In this document: piece after piece, positions 17,261-23,586 of the stretch
Layout: the number at the start of each line of letters is the position of its first letter
Numbering within the stretch: the first letter of the stretch is position 1
Source: Treponema sp.
GTDB lineage: Bacteria; Spirochaetota; Spirochaetia; Treponematales; Breznakiellaceae
Direction: 5' to 3'
Assembly (NCBI GenBank): GCA_009787835.1
Contig: WQSN01000010.1
Location: 1 to 57,015 of the forward strand
Length of the DNA stretch: 57,015 nt
Made by a program: the position numbers and the translations under genes
The notes under the pieces: model-generated
The model's database searches: none
What the model was told of the DNA's origin: nothing
The model's input: only the letters and a program-made list of their open reading frames with translations

Positions 17261-17306
17261 AAAAATGAGCTGCTGCATTCCGTTTTCCGTGACATGCAAC
17301 AGCTCA
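17261..17306 (-). terminator. Terminator of the ABC importer operon
   Basis: TGAGCTGCTGCAT (17266-17278) pairs with ATGCAACAGCTCA (17294-17306), 12 of 13 positions, loop of 15. On the minus strand the hairpin is followed by TTTTTAT, fitting an intrinsic terminator for the leftward solute-binding-protein transcript. On the plus strand no T run follows, although the hairpin may protect the lsrK-cupin mRNA end. Confidence 0.7.
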
Positions 17307-17323
17307 CTCAATTAACATGCGGA

Positions 17324-18859
17324 TTATTTTCTGCCTGCGTAAAATGCGCGCAACTGCGAATTTATTTCATCTAACACCCTTTGCATTCCGTTCGCGTAGA
17401 GCCTGTCAATAAACACCGGCACATTTGTTCTGGGGTTTACATTACCGGTTGAAACGGAATTAACATATTCATCCCTTACATTTCTGAGCGCCGCCATCTC
17501 GTTCTGTACATTTGCGGGATCGAAAGTGAAACCAAGAAAATTGGTCCCGATACCTGCGTCATTATACGCTTTAAATTCTTCAAAGTAAGCAGGGCCTTCG
17601 ACATCCTGCGGCGGCAGAATAAAGATATTTCCCATTCCATTGCGCCATGTCGCGAAGAAAGCCCGTGAATCTGTATTTATTGTGATGGTTCCATTGGAAT
17701 TTTTTCTGTAATGTGTGCCTTCAACGCCATAGCACATAATGGTGGCAAGTTCCCTGTCAGTGTACCAGGCATTAATGAACTGCATTGCCGCTTCCTGGTT
17801 TTTTGAATAGATCGATATTCCGAACCCGGAACCCTGAACAGGCATTGTAGATACAATTGGTTTTGAGATGGGCATAAATCTCGCATCTATACCGCGGTCT
17901 TTGGATGCGACAGCCTCAAAACCATGAGCGTATACTCTTACATTAAAAAGATAGTTGCCTGCTTCTATCGCGCCTCCGGGACCGGCATCGTCACGTAACG
18001 CTACGCGGGGGTCTATATAACCTTTCTGGAAAAATTCATGAAGCTTGTCCAGTACGCGCATGATCCCGGGATCTTCGTAAATCAATGCGACAGGAACATC
18101 ACGCGGAAGGGAGGGATTGTTAGGGTTAAAAGGAAAAGTAATTAATGTCAGGCCGGTCATATCTCCGTCATTGCTTGTCATCATGCGGATAAAATTATCC
18201 TTTTCGGGCATCAGAGGGTAGAAACTGGTTCCGTATTTTTTTTTCGCCGCAGCGAGAATTTCTTCAAATACTGGATCAAAAATAATTTTTCCGTCCCAGA
18301 TAAAACTGTTTATGTCATAGCCAAGTTCGGAAAGACGGGTATTATTGATATCCCATGTATACAACTGCGCGTAATCCTTATAACCTGGCACGGCGTAAAT
18401 GCCCGGACCGCTTCCCGCGTTAACCTTAAAACCATCCCACAAAAACTGAGGTATGGCGGCCTTTACTTCCTTGCCGTATTTTTCAAGCAGATTGTTATTG
18501 GGATCATCCAGACGCAGTAAATTTCCCTTTAACGCGTTAGGCACATAGTTGTTTGCCCATGAGCATGTGAACACAATATCAATGCTTGTATCGGCAGTAT
18601 CCAATGCGTTCTGCATCCGCTCCCCGGCGCCCCAATCGCCCCAAACCGGATTGATAATGATGTTCAAACCCAATTGCTTAAGACGCGCGTTAGCCGCCTC
18701 TATTACATCCGCGTCCTGTGAAACGCTTGCGCCCAAAAAGTAAATGGATACTTTTGTGGGACCTTCGGCAGTTCGAGTGCATGCCGAAAACACCGCGAGC
18801 GATAATATGGTACAGAATATTATCGCCGGAATACTTTTTAAAGTATTTCTCTGTTTCAT
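17324..18859 (-). CDS. CUT1-type extracellular solute-binding lipoprotein (LplA-like)
   Basis: The 511-residue protein has a lipoprotein signal (IIFCTILSLAVFSAC, lipobox cysteine near residue 26) and the layout of LplA/DUF3502-type binding proteins: VSIYFLGAS near the N-terminus, WGDWGAGERM, an IDIVFTCSWANNYVP ligand-cleft segment, and QGSGFGISIYSKNQEAAMQFINAWY late in the chain. These lipoproteins deliver oligosaccharides or similar ligands to LplB/LplC permeases. GGAGG precedes ATG. It is the last of three genes on the minus strand and ends at a hairpin terminator. The ligand is unknown; the adjoining lsrKF-like genes raise the possibility of AI-2 or a related sugar. No ATPase is encoded here, so a shared MsmK-type ATPase is expected. 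Confidence 0.88.
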   Translation of the reverse strand: MKQRNTLKSIPAIIFCTILSLAVFSACTRTAEGPTKVSIYFLGASVSQDADVIEAANARLKQLGLNIIINPVWGDWGAGERMQNALDTADTSIDIVFTCSWANNYVPNALKGNLLRLDDPNNNLLEKYGKEVKAAIPQFLWDGFKVNAGSGPGIYAVPGYKDYAQLYTWDINNTRLSELGYDINSFIWDGKIIFDPVFEEILAAAKKKYGTSFYPLMPEKDNFIRMMTSNDGDMTGLTLITFPFNPNNPSLPRDVPVALIYEDPGIMRVLDKLHEFFQKGYIDPRVALRDDAGPGGAIEAGNYLFNVRVYAHGFEAVASKDRGIDARFMPISKPIVSTMPVQGSGFGISIYSKNQEAAMQFINAWYTDRELATIMCYGVEGTHYRKNSNGTITINTDSRAFFATWRNGMGNIFILPPQDVEGPAYFEEFKAYNDAGIGTNFLGFTFDPANVQNEMAALRNVRDEYVNSVSTGNVNPRTNVPVFIDRLYANGMQRVLDEINSQLRAFYAGRK

Positions 18860-18911
18860 TTCATTCCTCCAAAATGTTTTTATATAATCCTTATACGCTT
18901 AAAGAATCTTT

Positions 18912-19904
18912 TTACTCCTTAATCGCGCCCAGGGTAAGGCCTGATATTATATACCGCTGAAAGAACGGATACGCGAAAGCGATAGGCACGACAATAAATG
19001 CGCATAACGCCATGCGCAGCCCTTCTGTCGGCAGATCGCTGAAAGTGAAAGTTCCGGCGCTTAACATGGCGCTGTTACGTGTAATAAATTCAATATTGCG
19101 CTGCATTTCCATCAACAAGTATTGAAGCGGATATAAAGATCTGTCTCTGATAAATAACAGGGCGTGATACCAGTCATTCCAGTACGCTACGGCGTTCAGC
19201 AGGGCGATTGTAGCGATACCCGGTTTCGCTACCGGGACAACGATTGTAAACAGGGTGCGGAACTCGCCGCTTCCGTCTATCCTTGCAGCTTCGATAATTG
19301 ATTCCGGGACTGACGTTTTGTAGTATGTCCTCATTATTATTAGATTGAAGGGATTTACAAGCATCGGGACAATCAGCGCGGCGTAATTATCGGTAAGGCC
19401 CAATAAGTTACGTGAAACTACAACGAATGGAGCGAGACCGCCTGAGAAAATCATGGTAAAGAAAGCGAAAAACGCGAAAAAACCACGGTATTTGTAATCT
19501 CTTCTGAACAGGCCGTAGGAGTACATTATGCATATAAGCACGGCAAGTGATGTGCCTGCGGATGTAACTATAAAACTGTTAAAATAACTGCGCCACAGCG
19601 CTGCGCCCAGATTAAACGCCGCTTCATAGGACATTGTTGACCAGCTTTTCGGGAAAAATGAGTAACCGATAGATACCAGACTCTCCTGGCTTGAAAAAGA
19701 AATTATTATGACGAAAATAAAGGGGATAACGCAGCTTAATGCGAATAACGCGATAATAACATGAATAATAATTTCCGCTGGTAAACTGATCGCGTTTAGA
19801 TGTTTGTTTGTCTTTCTGCCGCTGCCCGCAAAAACAGCGGCCAGTATTACCACCGAAAAAACCGCAATTAATAAAATTCTGACTAACTCATTCCACTGAT
19901 CCAT
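18912..19904 (-). CDS. ABC sugar permease, LplC/YtcP type
   Basis: The start is ATG 19904, with GAGGT upstream. The protein (~330 residues) has six membrane segments and the CUT1 permease EAA loop (ESIIEAARIDGSGEFRTLFTIVVPVAKPGI), ending with FPFFQRYIISGLTLGAIKE, a common C-terminal ending of the ABC-type sugar permease component. It forms a heterodimeric channel with the LplB-like gene 10 bases upstream. Confidence 0.92.
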   Translation of the reverse strand: MDQWNELVRILLIAVFSVVILAAVFAGSGRKTNKHLNAISLPAEIIIHVIIALFALSCVIPFIFVIIISFSSQESLVSIGYSFFPKSWSTMSYEAAFNLGAALWRSYFNSFIVTSAGTSLAVLICIMYSYGLFRRDYKYRGFFAFFAFFTMIFSGGLAPFVVVSRNLLGLTDNYAALIVPMLVNPFNLIIMRTYYKTSVPESIIEAARIDGSGEFRTLFTIVVPVAKPGIATIALLNAVAYWNDWYHALLFIRDRSLYPLQYLLMEMQRNIEFITRNSAMLSAGTFTFSDLPTEGLRMALCAFIVVPIAFAYPFFQRYIISGLTLGAIKE

Positions 19905-19914
19905 TGCATTTACC

Positions 19915-20862
19915 TCATAATAAAGCGCTGTCGCGATCAACTTTGCGGACAATTGTGTTTGTCAATAAAATTAAAATAAATCCGACAGTATTCTGTAAAA
20001 GCCCGACCGCAGTGCTCATTCCTATATTGCCCATGCCCTGAAGCGCCCGGTAAGCGTATGTGTCTATAACCATTGTCGCTGGGTAAAGAGGCCCTGCATC
20101 TCTTGGTACATTAAAGAAAAGCCCGAAGTCAGCGTTGAAAATGCGCCCGACATTCATGATAAAAAGAATAACAATCATGTTTTTTATGCAGGGAATTGTT
20201 ACATGCCATATTTGCTGCCATTTGCCCGCCCCGTCGATGCTTGCGGCTTCGTATTGCTGATGATCAATGCCGGTGATCGCGGCCAGATAAAGGATGCATG
20301 AATATCCTGTAATTTTCCAAAGATGTGTAATAGTCAGTATTAAAGGCCAGCCTGAAGGGTTATTGTACCAGTCCCTGACATGGGATAACATTCCGTAGCC
20401 CGGCGCGAGAAAAGCGTACACAAAATAACTGACTACTATCCAGCTTAAAAAATACGGGAAAAACATAATGGTTTGATAAATTTTAGCGGAGAACTTCCCT
20501 GTTAACTCAGACAGCATAACCGCGAATGCCAGTGAAATTACCATCGTAAGTATTATCCAGACGCTGTTATACGCAATTGTGTTCCGGATCATCCGCATGG
20601 CGTCTGTGGACGCGAATATGAATTTAAAATTGGCAAGCCCTACCCATTTGCTGTGTATGATGTTGTTAATTAAAGATGGATTGGGCGCGTAGGGGCGGTA
20701 ATCCTTGAAGGCGATAATAATGCCTGCCATTGGCAGATAACGCAGAAGCAAAAGCCATACCGCTCCCGGCAGCATCATGACTGTCAGCGCGAACGTGATT
20801 CTGTGTCGTGTAACAAAACGCCGCCATTTTTCTGTTCTGTTATGAAGATAACCTTGCAGCAA
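19915..20862 (-). CDS. ABC sugar permease, LplB/YtdP type
   Basis: The 315-residue permease carries an EAA motif (YEAASIDGAGKWQQIWHVTIP) and typical LplB-type features: a long N-terminal cytoplasmic segment (RFVTRHRITFAL), GIIIAFKDYRPYAP, and a first periplasmic loop with KWVGLANFKFIF. The apparent start is TTG at 20862, preceded by AGAGGA. No alternative ATG or GTG precedes the first helix. First gene of the importer operon on the minus strand, followed by the LplC-like and binding-protein genes. Confidence 0.9.
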   Translation of the reverse strand: MLQGYLHNRTEKWRRFVTRHRITFALTVMMLPGAVWLLLLRYLPMAGIIIAFKDYRPYAPNPSLINNIIHSKWVGLANFKFIFASTDAMRMIRNTIAYNSVWIILTMVISLAFAVMLSELTGKFSAKIYQTIMFFPYFLSWIVVSYFVYAFLAPGYGMLSHVRDWYNNPSGWPLILTITHLWKITGYSCILYLAAITGIDHQQYEAASIDGAGKWQQIWHVTIPCIKNMIVILFIMNVGRIFNADFGLFFNVPRDAGPLYPATMVIDTYAYRALQGMGNIGMSTAVGLLQNTVGFILILLTNTIVRKVDRDSALL

Positions 20863-21033
20863 TTTATTGTTCCTCTTGTCTTCATTCTATTGCAACATCC
20901 TGAAAAGTAAACAAATTTAACCGCTTGCGGGATTTTTTTTGAATTATTATACCAAAAAATGCGGAAAAAAGAAAAAAGTTATGTGAAACCCAGGAAGGAA
21001 CGGGAATATTGGAATATTTTTTAATTGAAAGGA

Positions 21034-21582
21034 TTATCCTTTAATGTCAACTAACGAGGCGGTTTTTGAATCGCTGAAATGCCGGCGTTTGCCGCCTGCC
21101 GCGTAGGGATTATTCCGCAGGGTTTTTATTTCCTGGCGCAGTTCCAGCATGCGTTTGGAAAGAAGCTCTTTGTTCTTTGTTGAGCGTATAACGGCTTCGG
21201 TTTTTAATTTTTCAAGTGAAGCTTTAAGCCCCGATACTTCTTCTGAATTGTCGGATTTTAATATTTTCCCCTGCGGATTTTTCCCGGGTTCATAGCCTGA
21301 AACTACCGTATTATACATTTCTTCAAGAGGATCGATAACTTTTTGAATGGAAAAAATATCGGCGACAATTTTTTCTTCGATTTCAACATAGGTTAAAAGA
21401 TCTTCAGCGCTGCCTGATTCTATTACATTCTGCTGTTTTTCCAGTAAATTAAGGTAAGAATGAAACCTGTCCCTTTGCTGTGTGAGCAGCGTTTTAAACC
21501 GCCGTAAAACCGCAACCCTTTGAGCCAGTTCCGCCGGATCAATGTTAACCGCCGCGCTGATTTCTTCTACCATCATTGCCAT
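21034..21582 (-). CDS. FlgN-like flagellar chaperone
   Basis: The 182-residue protein is largely helical, with a FlgN-type central region (RFKTLLTQQRDRFHSYLNLLEKQQNVIESGSAEDLLTYVEIEEKIV, shown by its hydrophobic heptads) and a C-terminal NNPYAAGG motif typical of disordered FlgN tails. FlgN chaperones the hook-filament junction proteins FlgK and FlgL. AGGAGGGG precedes ATG 21582. It lies 40 bases downstream of fliS in an operon driven by a sigma-28-type promoter, matching the fliS-flgN-like pairing I recall from spirochaetes. Sequence identity with FlgN is weak, so context carries much of the call. Confidence 0.7.
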   Translation of the reverse strand: MAMMVEEISAAVNIDPAELAQRVAVLRRFKTLLTQQRDRFHSYLNLLEKQQNVIESGSAEDLLTYVEIEEKIVADIFSIQKVIDPLEEMYNTVVSGYEPGKNPQGKILKSDNSEEVSGLKASLEKLKTEAVIRSTKNKELLSKRMLELRQEIKTLRNNPYAAGGKRRHFSDSKTASLVDIKG

Positions 21583-21622
21583 ATTCCCCTCCTGCTGCGC
21601 TGTAAGTACTGACCTGGATTAT

Positions 21623-22069
21623 TTAGCCAGCTATGTTAAGGCCTACCGTTTCGCGGCTTACGGAATCAGATGTATATTTGCCGGATATTTCCTTCCAGGA
21701 ATTCCGCAGCTCTGAAATCATGTTCCTTACTGTTATTATTCTGCGTATGTCCTGGGAGATATTCGCTTCCATTAGTTCCCTGTTAAACCATGTATAGAGC
21801 GCGAAAAGATTTTTCGCTATGTCTCCGCCCTGTTCAAAATCCAGAGATACCATGAGTTCTGTAATTATTTCCTCGGCTTTCATTAATGACTTGCCAATCT
21901 GTTCAATTCTGCCGGGATCTTTCTTTTCTGAATTATTTAATTCCAGCAGTTCCAGCGCAAGATTAAGCTGCTTCGCGGCTCCGTCATAGAGCATAATTAT
22001 TAGCTGCCCCTGACTTGCAGTCGTTATTCTAGTCTCTTTATACGTAGATGACGCGTTTTTGTATGCCAA
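21623..22069 (-). CDS. fliS: Flagellar export chaperone FliS
   Basis: The N-terminus AYKNASSTYKETRITTASQG and the following QLIIMLYDGAAKQLNLALELL are typical of FliS, the cytoplasmic chaperone that holds flagellin before export. The 148-residue length is slightly above the usual 125-135. The start is TTG at 22069, preceded by AGGGGA. The gene heads a two-gene operon behind a sigma-28-type promoter. No flagellin gene is in the window. Confidence 0.9.
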   Translation of the reverse strand: MAYKNASSTYKETRITTASQGQLIIMLYDGAAKQLNLALELLELNNSEKKDPGRIEQIGKSLMKAEEIITELMVSLDFEQGGDIAKNLFALYTWFNRELMEANISQDIRRIITVRNMISELRNSWKEISGKYTSDSVSRETVGLNIAG

Positions 22070-22087
22070 AATATTCCCCTAAAACAA

Positions 22088-22114
22088 GTATCGGCATTTA
22101 AGAATTTAACTTTA
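22088..22114 (-). promoter_or_regulatory. Sigma-28 (FliA)-type promoter of fliS-flgN
   Basis: On the minus strand TAAAGTTA (22107-22114), an 11-base spacer and GCCGATAC (22088-22095) match the flagellar consensus TAAAGTTT-N11-GCCGATAA at 14 of 16 positions. The predicted start lies around 22080, ten or so bases before the fliS start codon and just upstream of its AGGGGA. Confidence 0.85.
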
Positions 22115-22150
22115 GTTAATTTTTTCTATACTGTGAATTTTTAACCGGTG

Positions 22151-23530
22151 TTAAATTTTAGATTTTATGGCAATTATCTGCTGAGTTGTGTTTTTTAATC
22201 TTCTTGTCATGTGTTCAATAATTTCAATGTCAAGGTCTGTATCATGCCTGATAATTGTATCAAACAATGAAGGAGGCAGTGAGAATACAACCACATCGGT
22301 TCTCGCGATTACAGTTGCGGATCTGTCTTCTGATAAAAGATAACCCATTTCGCCGAAAAAAGATCCGGTGGATAAAATACCTGCGGAATTAATAGTAACA
22401 CCGGACTCACCGTTTTCGGACATGTTATCTGCGGATTTAATATCGGACTTTGTTTCAAAGAGTATTTCAACTTCTCCTTCCACAAGATAATAAATGTCGT
22501 CTCCTGTATCACCCTGGGTAATAATAATGTCATTCTTTTTAAATTTGCGCAGATATTTTTTCAGGGAGCCGTCCACAGGGAAACACAGTTTATATAAAAG
22601 GTTCATGCGCCGCAGTTGTTTGTCAGTTCCTGATGTTGGGCTGTCTGCGCCTTTTTTTACCTGTCTTAACTTTGAAAAAAGCAGAGCGTCAAATGAATCA
22701 ATTACATAGGCGAACTGGGCTCCCAGAAAGAAGAATGTAAAGAAGAAATAAACATTTACCAGAAGTAAAATAATATTTTCCAGTGCGCCGTAAAGAAAAC
22801 TAATCCTGGATGTATTAACCAAAAAATCAAGGAACTCAGCGGTAAAAAAACTTGTTATAATAAATAACAGCGCTCCCATAAAAGCCGGGAATTTCCGCAC
22901 AGATACAGCCGGCACATAATAATAAATAATAAACGCTGCAAGCCCCATAAGGATAAAATTAATAATATCCCTTCCGTTCTGTGATGCGGCAATGGACAGA
23001 AGCGGCGATTGCGGCATAAAGTCCAGCAATAAAAGGAAATTTCTCGCTGTCCTGGAACTGACAATTACAATTAGTATAAAAATTAATACTCCTGTTTCCA
23101 GGATAACCGTAACAAGGGTATTAATGACCGGGTTTCTGTATTTTGCCGATGAAAAAACAGCCAAAAGCCCGCGTTTCATGGAAAGCGCCAAAATTCTTGC
23201 GGCCCATAAAATTCCAAGCACCGATAATATCCCGGAAATTCCGGGCATGGATGTCATCGAGAATAAATCACTTGTCAGCCACTGTTCGTCAAATATATTT
23301 TCCATTAACGGAATATTGGAGACAAGGGAAATAATCGCCTGCGGCGAAGGTTTGAAAACATAAAAAATAAAAATCACGGTTAAAAGCAGCATTGGAGCCA
23401 TTGAAAATAAAAATCCGTAAGCGCAGGCGGCGGCGTGGTTTGCCAAGCCATTTTCACCGTACAGTTGAAAAGTGATGATGAGTTTCTGTAAGAAAGATTT
23501 AAATATATCTTTTAATTTTGCAGCTATCAT
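22151..23530 (-). CDS. BrkB/YihY-like membrane protein fused to a cyclic-nucleotide-binding domain
   Basis: Residues about 1-285 form six or so membrane helices with BrkB-family features: NHAAACAYGFLFSMAPMLLL, WAARILALSMKRGLLAVF, YYYVPAVSVRKFPAFMGALLF and FFLGAQFAYVID. After a short linker, residues about 315-455 form a cyclic-nucleotide-binding/Crp-type barrel (FKKNDIIITQGDTGDDIYYLVEGEVEI, FFGEMGYLLSEDRSATVIA). BrkB proteins are poorly understood envelope proteins. The fusion suggests that a nucleotide or other effector gates the membrane part (inference). ATG 23530 is preferred for its GGACGGA; GTG 23542 is possible. A perfect 11-bp inverted repeat lies immediately upstream of the start. 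Confidence 0.85.
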   Translation of the reverse strand: MIAAKLKDIFKSFLQKLIITFQLYGENGLANHAAACAYGFLFSMAPMLLLTVIFIFYVFKPSPQAIISLVSNIPLMENIFDEQWLTSDLFSMTSMPGISGILSVLGILWAARILALSMKRGLLAVFSSAKYRNPVINTLVTVILETGVLIFILIVIVSSRTARNFLLLLDFMPQSPLLSIAASQNGRDIINFILMGLAAFIIYYYVPAVSVRKFPAFMGALLFIITSFFTAEFLDFLVNTSRISFLYGALENIILLLVNVYFFFTFFFLGAQFAYVIDSFDALLFSKLRQVKKGADSPTSGTDKQLRRMNLLYKLCFPVDGSLKKYLRKFKKNDIIITQGDTGDDIYYLVEGEVEILFETKSDIKSADNMSENGESGVTINSAGILSTGSFFGEMGYLLSEDRSATVIARTDVVVFSLPPSLFDTIIRHDTDLDIEIIEHMTRRLKNTTQQIIAIKSKI

Positions 23531-23538
23531 AAATCCGT

Positions 23539-23578
23539 CCACGGAGTATTTGATATTATAATTATATATACTCCGTGG
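23539..23578. repeat. Perfect 11-bp inverted repeat at the brkB-like start
   Basis: CCACGGAGTAT (23539-23549) and ATACTCCGTGG (23568-23578) are exact reverse complements around an AT-rich 18-base loop. There is no T tract on the minus strand, so it is not a canonical terminator for the upstream lipoprotein gene. In the brkB-like mRNA the hairpin would end eight bases before ATG 23530, beside the ribosome-binding site. The same CACGGAG word appears in the terminator at 8758-8822. Confidence 0.7.
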
Positions 23579-23586
23579 CTGTTATT

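Noticed and set aside
23539-23578. Intrinsic terminator after the SUMF1-like lipoprotein gene
   Set aside because: The palindrome is perfect but no T run follows on the minus strand. It overlaps the upstream part of the next gene instead.
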